DNA of 64,000 nt from Mesorhizobium sp. YIM 152430 (GTDB lineage: Bacteria > Pseudomonadota > Alphaproteobacteria > Rhizobiales > Rhizobiaceae): NCBI RefSeq assembly GCF_029210365.1, contig NZ_JARGES010000046.1, forward strand, positions 124,001-188,000, given 5' to 3'. Made by a program: the position numbers and the translations under genes. The notes below the pieces were generated by a model, which saw only the letters and a program-made list of their open reading frames with translations, had not been told where the DNA came from and ran no database searches. This document shows, one piece after another, positions 10,017 through 19,716 of this stretch. The stretch's first letter is position 1. Each line of letters begins with the position of its first letter.

Positions 10017-12902
10017 CTACTCCGCCGCTGCGGCCGGTGCCGGCTTTTCCTTCAGCATCCGCACGATCTCGCCGGCCGACATCGGCTGGCCGAAGGCGAA
10101 GCTCTGGACATATTCGCAGCCGAACTCGCGCAACTCCTCCGCGTCGCTGTCCTGCGCGACGCCTTCGGCGACGACCGACAGGCCGAGTTCATGCGCCATG
10201 TTGACCATGGAGCGCAGCAGGACGAGCCGCTTCGGACTCGCATCCTCGACGAAGCTGCGGTCGATCTTGATCGTGTCGAAGGGAAAGCGCGTCAGATAGG
10301 CGAGCGAGGAATAGCCGGTGCCGAAATCGTCGAGCGACAGCCCGATGCCGATCTGGCGCAGCTTGGCGAGCACATGCGCGGCCTGTTCGGGATTGTCCAT
10401 CACCAGCGACTCGGTCAGCTCCAGCCGGAAATTTCGCGGCTTGATCGAGGCGCGGGCGATGACCGAGCGCACGTCCGAGACGAGGTCGCGGCGCAGAAGC
10501 TGCCGGCTCGACAGATTGACCGAGACGAAAAGCGGCAGGTCGCCGGCAAGCTTCAGCCATTCATGCAGGTCGTCGGCCGCCTTCTGCATGGCGAACTGGC
10601 CGAGTTGCACGATCAGCCCGCAGCTCTCGGCGACCGGGATGAATTCGCCGGGCGGAATGGCGCCCCGTCGCGGATGCTCCCAGCGCATCAGCGCCTCGAA
10701 GCCGGCGATGGTGCCGTTTTCGAGACGGATGATCGGCTGGTAGGCAAGCTGCATCTCGCCGCGCTCGACGGCGCGGCGCATGTCGGATTCGATCTGGAGC
10801 CGGTCGCTGCCACCGGTGCGGAAGGCCGGGCGGAACGGTTCGATCCGGTCGCCGCCAAAGCGCTTGGCCTGGTGCATGGCGAGTTCCGCGTCCTTCAGCA
10901 TGTCGGCCGAATTCGTCGTGTTGATGGTCCACGAGACGAGCCCGATCGACGCCGTCAGCACGATCTCGCGCTTGGCGAAGGTGATCGGCGCGCTGATCGC
11001 GTCCCGCACCGCCTCGGCGATGGCCGCGACCCGCACCGGGTCCTGTTCGGACACCAGCATCAGCGCGAACTGGTCGCCCGCAATGCGCGACAGGCTGTCC
11101 TTGGGCTTCAAGATGCGGTGCAGCCGGCGTGCGACGGTAAGCAGGATCGTGTCGCCGGCCGAGATGCCGAGGCTGTCATTGACCTGTTTGAACCGGTCGA
11201 GGTCGATGACGAAGACGGAAGGCCGGATCGCGTCTTCGGACTTGGCGACGGAAAGCAGCGCGTCGAGACGGCTGACGAAGATCTGACGGTTGGGCAGGCC
11301 GGTGAGATTGTCGTGGACGGCATCGTGAAGCAGGCGCTCCTCCGCCTTCTTCTGCTCCGTCGTGTCGACCATGGTGCCGACGCAGCGCAGGATTTCGCCG
11401 TCCGATCCGATCACCGGCCGCGCCTTCAGCGTGAACCAGTGGAAATGACCGTCGGCGCCGCGCAACCGGAACGCCTGTCCGATGCGGCCGCGCCGGTGTT
11501 CGAGGATGACGTCGAGCAGCGTTCGGAAGGTGTCGCGGTCGTCGGAATGGAGCGCAGGCAGCCAGTTGCGCGCCGGGCCGTGCAGGCTGTTCGCTTCCAG
11601 CCCGAGCTGGCGCGCGATGTCGGGCCGGGTGACGATCCGGTCGCGGGTCACGTCCCAGTCCCAGACCGTGTCGCCGGCACCGGTCACGGCGAGCGCCTGG
11701 CGTTCGAGGTCGCTGAAAAGGCCCTGTTGCAGGCCGCCGCCGGCAAAGGCGTGCTGCATGACGGTGAAGCCGATCAGGAGCACGACGAGCACGAGTCCGC
11801 CGCCAAGCGCCGGCTGGATGATGTCGTTGTCGATGCCGCCGGTCACCGCCATATAGGCGGCCGCCAGCCAGGCGAGGATCATCAGCCAACTGGGTATGAG
11901 CATCACCGCCCGGTCGTAACCCTTGATCGCGAACGTGCCGATGAGGCCGAGCCCCGCGACCGCCGTCACCGCGAAGGAAAGCCGCGCGATGCCGGACGCG
12001 ATTGCCGGGTCGAAGGTCGCGACGCCCGCGATCATCAGGAGCCCGAACACCCAGGCGAGCGCCGCATAGCTGAAATGCCAGTGCCAGCGGTTGAGGTTGA
12101 GATAGGCGAACAGGAAGACGACGATGGTGGTGGCGAGCGCGACTTCCGCGCCCGCGCGCCAGATCTGCTCGTTGCCGGGCGTGATCTCGATGACGCGGGT
12201 CAGAAAGCCGAAATCGATCGAGATATAGGCGAGAACCGACCAGGCGAGCGCCGCCGTGGCGGGGAAGAGCGAGGTTCCCTTGACGACGAAGAGGATGGTC
12301 AGGAACAGCGCCAGCAGGCCGGCGATGCCGATGACGATGCCGCGGAAGAGCGTGTAGGAGTTGACGTTGTCCTTGTAGGCTTCCGGTTCCCACAGCCGCA
12401 ACTGCGGCAGGTCGGGCGAGGCGAGTTCGGCGACGAAGGTGACGATCGAGCCCGGATTGAGCGTGACGAGGAAGACGTCGCTGTCGGGGGCGGCCTGCCG
12501 GTCGAGCGCGAACCCCTCCGACGGCGTGATGGCGGCGATGCGGCTGGAGCCGAGATCGGGCCAGATCATTCCCGAATCCACCAGCCTGAAATGCGGGGCG
12601 ACGATCAGCCGGTCGATCTGCCGGTCGGTCGGGTTGGAGATCGCGAACACCGCCCAGTCGCCCGACGAGCGCTCGTCGTTTGCCTCGACCTCGATGCGGC
12701 GCACGATGCCGTCGGTGCCGGGCGCGGTCGAGACCTGGAAGCTCGAGCCCTGGTTGCGGTAGAGGTCGACCCGATCGGTCAACTCGATGGCCGCCTCGTT
12801 GCCGGTGATGGCGACGGGATCGAGCGCGAATGCGGGTCTGGCGGCGACCCCAATCAGGACCGCCAGGAAAACCAGGATCGCGCTGGCCTTGAAACGCCCC
12901 AA
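10017..12902 (-). CDS. Membrane sensor with PAS, degenerate GGDEF and intact EAL domains
   Basis: A 961-residue c-di-GMP signalling protein. Order: signal/anchor segment (about 7-27), a periplasmic beta-rich region (28-180), seven or so transmembrane helices (about 185-385, a 7TMR-DISM-like arrangement), a PAS domain (about 400-515), GGDEF (520-690) and EAL (700-950). The GGDEF signature reads AGDQF at 608-612, so cyclase activity is doubtful. The EAL domain keeps EAL (736-738), NLS (796-798), E831, DDFGTGYSS (from 858), K879 and E913, consistent with active phosphodiesterase. The start is TTG at 12902, with GAGG 7 nt upstream and only 3 nt after the GNAT stop; no ATG exists before residue 112. 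It is probably the last gene of the thrC-M16-GNAT run. Confidence 0.93.
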   Translation of the reverse strand: MGRFKASAILVFLAVLIGVAARPAFALDPVAITGNEAAIELTDRVDLYRNQGSSFQVSTAPGTDGIVRRIEVEANDERSSGDWAVFAISNPTDRQIDRLIVAPHFRLVDSGMIWPDLGSSRIAAITPSEGFALDRQAAPDSDVFLVTLNPGSIVTFVAELASPDLPQLRLWEPEAYKDNVNSYTLFRGIVIGIAGLLALFLTILFVVKGTSLFPATAALAWSVLAYISIDFGFLTRVIEITPGNEQIWRAGAEVALATTIVVFLFAYLNLNRWHWHFSYAALAWVFGLLMIAGVATFDPAIASGIARLSFAVTAVAGLGLIGTFAIKGYDRAVMLIPSWLMILAWLAAAYMAVTGGIDNDIIQPALGGGLVLVVLLIGFTVMQHAFAGGGLQQGLFSDLERQALAVTGAGDTVWDWDVTRDRIVTRPDIARQLGLEANSLHGPARNWLPALHSDDRDTFRTLLDVILEHRRGRIGQAFRLRGADGHFHWFTLKARPVIGSDGEILRCVGTMVDTTEQKKAEERLLHDAVHDNLTGLPNRQIFVSRLDALLSVAKSEDAIRPSVFVIDLDRFKQVNDSLGISAGDTILLTVARRLHRILKPKDSLSRIAGDQFALMLVSEQDPVRVAAIAEAVRDAISAPITFAKREIVLTASIGLVSWTINTTNSADMLKDAELAMHQAKRFGGDRIEPFRPAFRTGGSDRLQIESDMRRAVERGEMQLAYQPIIRLENGTIAGFEALMRWEHPRRGAIPPGEFIPVAESCGLIVQLGQFAMQKAADDLHEWLKLAGDLPLFVSVNLSSRQLLRRDLVSDVRSVIARASIKPRNFRLELTESLVMDNPEQAAHVLAKLRQIGIGLSLDDFGTGYSSLAYLTRFPFDTIKIDRSFVEDASPKRLVLLRSMVNMAHELGLSVVAEGVAQDSDAEELREFGCEYVQSFAFGQPMSAGEIVRMLKEKPAPAAAAE

Positions 12903-12905
12903 ACC

Positions 12906-13502
12906 TCAGCCTCGTTCGTGTCTGGCCCGATGCTCTTCGGCAATCAGGGCGTAGAGAAGATGATCCCGCCACACGCCGTTGATGCGCAGATAGGATCGCA
13001 ACAGTCCTTCGCGCCGGAATCCGGCATTTTCAAGCACGCGGATCGAGCGTGCATTGTCGGGAATGCAGGCCGCTTCGAGCCGATGCAGTTTCAGCGTGTC
13101 GAAGGCATGGGACAGCGCGAGCTTCATCGCCGCCTGCATCAGCCCCCGGCCAGCGTAACGTTCCCCCATCCAATAGCCGATCTGCGCCGATTGAGCGACG
13201 CCATGGCGGATGTTTCCAACGGAAATGCCGCCGACGAGCCGGCCCTTTTCGTTTTCGAAGATCAGGAAGGCGTGGCCTGTGCCCGCCGCGGCTTCCGCAT
13301 TGTAGCGCCGCAACCTTTGGCGCCAGGCCGAATAGTCGAGGTCGTCGGCCGGCCAGCGCGGCTCCCACGGTTCGAGGAAGGCGCGGCTGTCCTGGCGCAG
13401 ACGGGCCCATTCCTCGTGATCGCGCTTGCGGGGCGGGCGAAGCGTGACGCCGCCGCCCGACAACGCCGGCATGGCGCTTCTGACGAAAGGCGGGAACGGC
13501 AT
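12906..13502 (-). CDS. GNAT family N-acetyltransferase (RimJ/RimL-like)
   Basis: A 198-residue acetyltransferase using acetyl-CoA, related to the ribosomal-protein alanine acetyltransferases RimJ/RimL. Visible features are the N-terminal LRPPRKRDHEEW, the acetyl-CoA loop around MGERYAGRGLMQAAM, and the C-terminal FRREGLLRSYLRINGVWRDH typical of the RimJ group. The ATG at 13502 (MPFPPF) is preferred over an in-frame codon 42 nt upstream because it has AAGG just upstream and avoids overlap with the preceding gene. It sits between the M16 peptidase and the GGDEF-EAL gene, the usual order in Brucella and Rhizobium relatives. Substrate unknown; ribosomal protein is a family-level inference. Confidence 0.9.
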   Translation of the reverse strand: MPFPPFVRSAMPALSGGGVTLRPPRKRDHEEWARLRQDSRAFLEPWEPRWPADDLDYSAWRQRLRRYNAEAAAGTGHAFLIFENEKGRLVGGISVGNIRHGVAQSAQIGYWMGERYAGRGLMQAAMKLALSHAFDTLKLHRLEAACIPDNARSIRVLENAGFRREGLLRSYLRINGVWRDHLLYALIAEEHRARHERG

Positions 13503-13509
13503 CGCCTTG

Positions 13510-14802
13510 TCAGACGGCGAGCTTGCGCGCCGGCGCCGGGGCACTCGCCAGCAGGTCGGTGACCGTCTCGAAGGCCGGCAGCGTTCCGACGGGCCCGACG
13601 GCGGCGATGGTCGGCCGGGCCGAAAAAAGGCGCGAGGAAAGGTCGGCCAGCCGGTCGGTCGTCAGCTTCGACAGCCGGTCCATCAGTTCCTCCATCGGGA
13701 TCGGGCGTCCGTAGAGCAGCAATTGCCGCGCGATCTGCGAGGCCCGGCTCGACGGGCTCTCCTGCGACATCAAGAGCCCGGCGCGATACTGCGCCCGCGC
13801 CCGGTCGAGTTCCTCGGGCAGGATGGCCTCGCCCGATTTCCTGAGTTCGCCCAGAAGCACCGTCGTCAGTTCGGCAATGTCCTCCTTGCCGGTCGCGGCG
13901 TGGATGCCGAAGATGCCCGTGTCCGAAAACCCCCAATGGAAGGCGTAGACGGAGTAGCACAGCCCGCGCCGCTCGCGCACTTCCTGGAAGAGGCGGGACG
14001 ACATGCCGCCGCCGAGGATCATGGAGAGCACCTGCGAAGCGTAGAAGTCGCGCACGTGATAGGCGCGGCCCTCGAAGCCGAGCACGATCTGCGCGTCCAT
14101 CAGATCGCGGCTTTCGCGGAAATCGCCGCCGACATAATGCGCAAGCTGGGGCAGCGTCGCCTCGCATCGCGGCTGGAACGAGCCGAGGCGTTTTTCGACC
14201 TCGCGCACGAAGCCGTCGTGGTCGACCGCGCCGGCCGCGACGACGATCATCCGGTCGGCCGCATATTGCCGCTCGAGGAAGCCGCGCAATTGCTGCGAGG
14301 TGAACGCGCGGACCGTTTCAGATGTCCCCAAAATGGACCGGCCGAGCGTCTGGTGCCGGAAAGCCGTTTCGGTGAACCGGTCGAAGACGATGTCGTCGGG
14401 CGTATCGTGCGCCGCGCCGATCTCCTGCAAGATTACGTGCTTCTCGCGCTCCAGTTCGTCCGCGTCGAATTTCGAATCCATCAGGATGTCGGCGAGGATG
14501 TCGATGGCGAGCGGCACGTCGTCCTTGAGCACGCGCGCGAAGAAGGACGTCGTCTCGACGCTCGTCGCCGCATTGATCTCGCCGCCGACATTCTCGATAT
14601 CGGATGCGATCTGCCAAGCCGCACGCTTGCCGGTGCCCTTGAACGCCATGTGTTCGAGCAGATGGGCGATGCCATGCTCGTCGTCTCGTTCGTCGCGCGA
14701 GCCGGACTTGACCCAGATTCCGAGTGACACGGATTCGATATGCGGCAGCGTTTCGGTTGCAACCGTCAGGCCGTTCGACAAACGGCTAACCTCAACCCTC
14801 AT
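13510..14802 (-). CDS. M16 family zinc metallopeptidase (processing-peptidase-like)
   Basis: A 430-residue soluble protease of the pitrilysin/mitochondrial processing peptidase family. The inverted zinc motif HLLEH occupies 47-51, with the distal Glu ligand at E127 (76 residues on, the same spacing as in beta-MPP). The catalytic base is E50. The C-terminal half is the inactive M16_C domain with a Gly-rich loop, GGGMSSRLFQEVRE. It has no signal peptide. It follows thrC in the same direction after 48 nt, a common alphaproteobacterial arrangement. The physiological substrate is not known. Confidence 0.95.
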   Translation of the reverse strand: MRVEVSRLSNGLTVATETLPHIESVSLGIWVKSGSRDERDDEHGIAHLLEHMAFKGTGKRAAWQIASDIENVGGEINAATSVETTSFFARVLKDDVPLAIDILADILMDSKFDADELEREKHVILQEIGAAHDTPDDIVFDRFTETAFRHQTLGRSILGTSETVRAFTSQQLRGFLERQYAADRMIVVAAGAVDHDGFVREVEKRLGSFQPRCEATLPQLAHYVGGDFRESRDLMDAQIVLGFEGRAYHVRDFYASQVLSMILGGGMSSRLFQEVRERRGLCYSVYAFHWGFSDTGIFGIHAATGKEDIAELTTVLLGELRKSGEAILPEELDRARAQYRAGLLMSQESPSSRASQIARQLLLYGRPIPMEELMDRLSKLTTDRLADLSSRLFSARPTIAAVGPVGTLPAFETVTDLLASAPAPARKLAV

Positions 14803-14850
14803 GCGGGTCGTACTCCCTGGACAATGCGCGTCGGTGGACGGGGACGCGCC

Positions 14851-16257
14851 TTACTGGTTTGCGGCCGCTCTTGTGTGGCGGTCGATGTGATCTTCCAACA
14901 TTTTCAGGTCGGATGGAAGGACGTCGAATTTCTCGGCCCTCGTCATCAGGTCGCCGAGCCAGGCGGGCAGCGCGGGATCGACCCCGCTCGCCGCCTGGAC
15001 GGCATCGGGAAATTTCGCCGGATGCGCGGTCGAAAGCACGACCATCGGCACCGCCGGATCACCCTTGAAATCGCGCGCGACCTTGATCGCGATCGCCGTG
15101 TGCGGATCGGCGAGATAACCCGATTTTTCGAGCGTTTGGCGGATCGTCTTCGCCGTCTCGCCGATATTCGCGCGCCCGGCGGCAAACTCCGCCCGCATCG
15201 CTTCGAGCGGACCGGCATCGATGGTGAAGGCACCCGACTGCTTCAGGCTCTCCATCGAGCGCCGCACGCTTGCCGCATCCCGCCCCGCCGCCTCGAACAG
15301 GAGCCGCTCGAAATTGGACGAGATCTGGATGTCCATTGAGGGCGAGGTGGTGGCGACGACGCCGCGCGTCTCGTAGTGCCCGGTCTCGAAGGTGCGCGCC
15401 AGGATGTCGTTGTCGTTGGTGGCGATGACGAGCCTGTCGATGGGAAGTCCCATCTTCTTGGCCGCATAGCCGGCGAAGATGTCGCCGAAATTGCCGGTCG
15501 GCACGGTGAACGAGACCGGCCGGTCCGGCGCGCCGAGCGTGATGGCGGACGAGAAGTAATAGACGATCTGCGCCATGATCCGCGCCCAGTTGATCGAGTT
15601 GACGCCCGAGAGCATCACGCGATCCCTGAACGAATGGTCGTTGAACATGCCCTTCACCAGCGCCTGGCAGTCGTCGAAATTGCCCTCGATGGCGAGCGCA
15701 TGGACGTTGGCCTGCGTCGAGGTCGTCATCTGGCGCTGCTGGACGGGCGAGACGCGGCCGTGTGGGAACAGGATGAAGATGTCGGTCCGGTCGCGCCCGG
15801 CGAAGGCGTCGATCGCCGCGCCGCCAGTGTCGCCCGAAGTCGCGCCGCAGATCGTCGCCCGCTGGCCGCGCTGTTCCAGCACATGGTCCATCAGGCGCGC
15901 GAGCAACTGCATCGCCACGTCCTTGAAGGCGAGCGTCGGGCCGTGGAAGAGTTCGAGCACATGTTCGTTGGCGCCCGTCTGGACGAGCGGGCACACCGCC
16001 TCGTGCCGGAAGGTCGCATAGGCGTCCTCGACGATGCGGCGGAAATCGCCATCGGCGATGTCTTCGGCAACGAACGGCGTCAAGAGCCGGATCGCCAGTT
16101 CCGGGTATGTCAAACCGCGCATCGCGCGGATGTCGGCGGCGGAAAATTGCGGCCAGGCGTCGGGAAGATAGAGCCCGCCATCGCGGGCAAGCCCGGCGAG
16201 AAGGACATCGGCGAAGCCAAGTTGCGGCGCCTCGCCGCGCGTACTCGAAAAGCGCAT
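14851..16257 (-). CDS. thrC: Threonine synthase
   Basis: PLP enzyme converting O-phospho-L-homoserine to L-threonine. The 468-residue length matches the long class found in alphaproteobacteria and yeast. The N-terminus MRFSSTRGEAPQLGFADVLL is diagnostic; the PLP-binding Lys lies in TLAFKDVAMQ (about residue 111), and the phosphate loop is ATSGDTGGAA. Start 16257 was chosen for that N-terminus; a second in-frame ATG 48 nt upstream would add a charged extension not seen in the family. It provides the product step for thrB at 6.2 kb. Confidence 0.97.
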   Translation of the reverse strand: MRFSSTRGEAPQLGFADVLLAGLARDGGLYLPDAWPQFSAADIRAMRGLTYPELAIRLLTPFVAEDIADGDFRRIVEDAYATFRHEAVCPLVQTGANEHVLELFHGPTLAFKDVAMQLLARLMDHVLEQRGQRATICGATSGDTGGAAIDAFAGRDRTDIFILFPHGRVSPVQQRQMTTSTQANVHALAIEGNFDDCQALVKGMFNDHSFRDRVMLSGVNSINWARIMAQIVYYFSSAITLGAPDRPVSFTVPTGNFGDIFAGYAAKKMGLPIDRLVIATNDNDILARTFETGHYETRGVVATTSPSMDIQISSNFERLLFEAAGRDAASVRRSMESLKQSGAFTIDAGPLEAMRAEFAAGRANIGETAKTIRQTLEKSGYLADPHTAIAIKVARDFKGDPAVPMVVLSTAHPAKFPDAVQAASGVDPALPAWLGDLMTRAEKFDVLPSDLKMLEDHIDRHTRAAANQ

Positions 16258-16371
16258 CGGATTCCGTTTCTCTGCGGCTTCGGCCCCCTTTGGAAAACGC
16301 ATGAGGTCCGGTCGCATTTTGATTGCGGGGTTGGTATAGAACACCAGCTTTGCGTGAGGGAAGGGCCGTCC

Positions 16372-16917
16372 ATGCCGATTTGTCGTTCGTCGATCCGTCA
16401 TCTTGCCGTGCTGGCGAGCCTCGGCTCCCTTCTGGCCACTGCCGGCTGCCAGTCGAGCGACGGCGCCGCGGTGGCGGCACAGCCTGCCCAGGTCAATGTC
16501 GAGGAACTGCGCGCCTACTGCCCGCAGGTCATTCTGGAGACGACGGGCACGGTCTGGTCGCAATATGAGCGTGGCGGCGAGGGCGATGCCGCGCGGCTCG
16601 TCCAGCGCACCACCATTTCCGATACCACGCGCGCCTGTTCCTATTCGGCCGACGCGATCACGGTGAACGTCGCCGTCGCAGGCCGCGTCGTCCCCGGCCC
16701 TGCCGGCAGGCCGGGGCAGGTGTCCCTGCCGCTGGTCGTCGAGGCGCGCCGCGGCGGCGAGGTCGTCTATTCCAATCCGGTGAATTACGGCGTCCAGGTC
16801 ACCGATACGGCCGGCGCGACGCAGTTCGTCTTCAACGACCCGGCGATCCTCATCCCGCAGGCCGGCGCCCAGCAGACCCGCATCTTCGTGCGCCTCGCCG
16901 TGCCCGAGGCCCGCTGA
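16372..16917 (+). CDS. Putative lipoprotein, unknown function
   Basis: A 181-residue protein with a basic N-terminus, a hydrophobic stretch and a lipobox LATAGC (Cys at about residue 25), so likely a lipoprotein of the cell envelope. The mature part is beta-rich and contains two further Cys (YCPQV and RACSY) that could form a disulfide. Transcribed divergently from thrC with a 114-nt gap and followed closely by the convergent beta-lactamase gene. Similar proteins occur beside thrC in Rhizobiales. No enzymatic motif is recognised. AAGGGCC precedes the ATG. Confidence 0.8.
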   Translation: MPICRSSIRHLAVLASLGSLLATAGCQSSDGAAVAAQPAQVNVEELRAYCPQVILETTGTVWSQYERGGEGDAARLVQRTTISDTTRACSYSADAITVNVAVAGRVVPGPAGRPGQVSLPLVVEARRGGEVVYSNPVNYGVQVTDTAGATQFVFNDPAILIPQAGAQQTRIFVRLAVPEAR

Positions 16918-16938
16918 CCCAACGCGGCGGGGCGCCCA

Positions 16939-17742
16939 CTACAGCCCCGCCATCAGCCCCGGCAACTCCGCCAGGAACCCGCCACGCGCACGTATGCCGC
17001 TCGGCCCTTCCGTTCGCTGCTCGTCCTGGTTCAGCCTTGCAAAGACCACGCTGCGCTCTCCTTTCGTCGCCCAACCGACATACCAGCCCCATGCGCGCGA
17101 CCGGTCGAAACTGCGGTCGGCAAGGCGCGGAAAGGCCGAACCCGTCTTGCCCCTGACCGACCACTCGCCCGCCGAATGTCCCTCGACGATCGCGACGGTC
17201 ATGTCCATCGCGGCCGCAGACACCGGCAGCGTCCGGTTCACCAGGCCGTGGAGAAACCGGACCTGCTCGACTGGCGATACTTGTAGCGACGAGGCGATCC
17301 AGGCGCGTTCGAGCCCGTTGTCAAATCCCGGATCACCGGAGAAATCGGCATTGCCGTAGCCCCAAGCCGCGGCATAGGCCGACAATCGCTCCGCCCCGAG
17401 TGCTTGCGTGATCCGCTGCGAATACCAGACGACGGAATGGCGCATCCATGCGGCGGGGTCGGTGGGGCGGCGCCATTCGGCGATCCAGTCCGGGTAGCCT
17501 TCCTGAAAATCGAGCACCGGTGCGTCGGGCGCGGTCAGGAAGCCCGCATCATAGCCCATTACCGCCAGCGGCACCTTGAACGTGGAAGCCGGCGTGACGG
17601 GCGTATGGCAGTCGCCGCGTTCCATCAACACCGCGCCGCTCTTTCCGTCGGCGATCAGAGTGCAGATTTCCGCCGCCTTCGCTCCGGTTGTTGCAATCAG
17701 ACACGAGGCGATGATGGCGAGGATCGTCGGCCAACGCATCAT
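16939..17742 (-). CDS. Class D (OXA-type) beta-lactamase
   Basis: Serine beta-lactamase predicted to hydrolyse penicillins and related drugs in the periplasm. The 267-residue protein has a signal peptide (about 1-23) and every class D active-site motif: S53-T-F-K56 (nucleophile and carboxylatable Lys), S103-V-V, Y129-G-N and K199-T-G. The conserved Trp before the omega-loop region (W148, in AWIASSL) is also present, as is the WYVGW block. The start lies 4 nt after the HAD gene, so the two probably share a transcript. Base composition looks like its neighbours, and no mobile-element sequence flanks it, which suggests a resident chromosomal gene. Spectrum cannot be told from the sequence. Confidence 0.94.
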   Translation of the reverse strand: MMRWPTILAIIASCLIATTGAKAAEICTLIADGKSGAVLMERGDCHTPVTPASTFKVPLAVMGYDAGFLTAPDAPVLDFQEGYPDWIAEWRRPTDPAAWMRHSVVWYSQRITQALGAERLSAYAAAWGYGNADFSGDPGFDNGLERAWIASSLQVSPVEQVRFLHGLVNRTLPVSAAAMDMTVAIVEGHSAGEWSVRGKTGSAFPRLADRSFDRSRAWGWYVGWATKGERSVVFARLNQDEQRTEGPSGIRARGGFLAELPGLMAGL

Positions 17743-17746
17743 GGCT

Positions 17747-18433
17747 TCAGTCCTCCGACCAGGCGCTGAGCGCGGCGAGCGTCGCCGGCAGGTCGGCGTG
17801 GCGGCGGATGACGGTTTCCGCTCCCGCCTCGGTCAGCATGTCCGCGTGGCCCGGATGGGTGTGCGAGGCGCCGGTGAAGCCGATCACCCGCATCCCGGCA
17901 AGCTTCGCGCCCTGGATGCCGTGGATCGAATCCTCGATGACGAAGGTCTTCGCCGGATTGGCCGCCAGCGTTTCGGCCGCGTGCAGGAAGACGTCGGGCG
18001 AGGGCTTTGGCTTGCCCGACGGCGTGTCGCGCGAGGAGAAGACGACGCCCTCGAAGAAGGGCTTCAGCCGCACCTTGGTCAGCATCATGTCGAGCCGTTC
18101 GGTGCTCGAATTGGAGCAGATCGCACGCTTGCCCGTCACCGCTGCAACGGCCTCATGCACGCCCTCGATCGCCTTGACCTCGGCCTTCAGCCGCTGGTCG
18201 ACGCGCCTTTCCACCTCGTCCAGCATCGAGATCTGGAACGGGATCGCCGCCTCGCGCTCGATCCGCAGCATGATTTCTCGAAACGTCAGGCCGGCATAGG
18301 TTTCCGCCAGTTCCTCGGCGCTGATCTCGTAGCCCGCGGCCGAAAGAATCTCCGCCTCGACGCGCGCGGCGATGATCTCGGAATCGACGAGCACGCCGTC
18401 GCAATCGAAAATGACGAGTTCGGGAGCAGCCAT
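17747..18433 (-). CDS. HAD-IA hydrolase (beta-phosphoglucomutase/phosphatase-like)
   Basis: A 228-residue haloacid-dehalogenase-superfamily enzyme. Motif I is FDCDGVLVDSE (nucleophile Asp at about 9), motif II is ICSNSS, the motif III Lys is in SGKPKPSPDVF, and motif IV is VIEDSIHG. The cap is the small helical type seen in beta-phosphoglucomutase and phosphoglycolate phosphatase relatives. The ATG at 18433 (MAAPELV) is preferred to one 51 nt upstream, which would add a non-conserved leader. It precedes the OXA beta-lactamase by 4 nt. The substrate, probably a small phosphosugar, is not determinable. Confidence 0.9.
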   Translation of the reverse strand: MAAPELVIFDCDGVLVDSEIIAARVEAEILSAAGYEISAEELAETYAGLTFREIMLRIEREAAIPFQISMLDEVERRVDQRLKAEVKAIEGVHEAVAAVTGKRAICSNSSTERLDMMLTKVRLKPFFEGVVFSSRDTPSGKPKPSPDVFLHAAETLAANPAKTFVIEDSIHGIQGAKLAGMRVIGFTGASHTHPGHADMLTEAGAETVIRRHADLPATLAALSAWSED

Positions 18434-18536
18434 GGCAAATCCAGTCACATTGGGAGTTGCCGCCTCGTACACGACTGCGGCCAAGGGGGCAATTCGCCAG
18501 CCTTCACGCGATGTTAACGGTGATCGGTAACCATAA

Positions 18537-19709
<1,173 letters not shown>

Positions 19710-19716
19710 AGCCCTC

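Noticed and set aside
9960-13562. 1200-codon open frame antisense to the GGDEF-EAL gene
   Set aside because: Charged, low-complexity translation without motifs; the minus-strand frame has complete EAL and PAS domains. The frame is a GC-rich artefact.
16926-16951. Terminator between lipoprotein and beta-lactamase genes
   Set aside because: An 8-bp GC stem exists, but it overlaps the beta-lactamase stop codon and lacks a T-run, so it is not listed as a feature.
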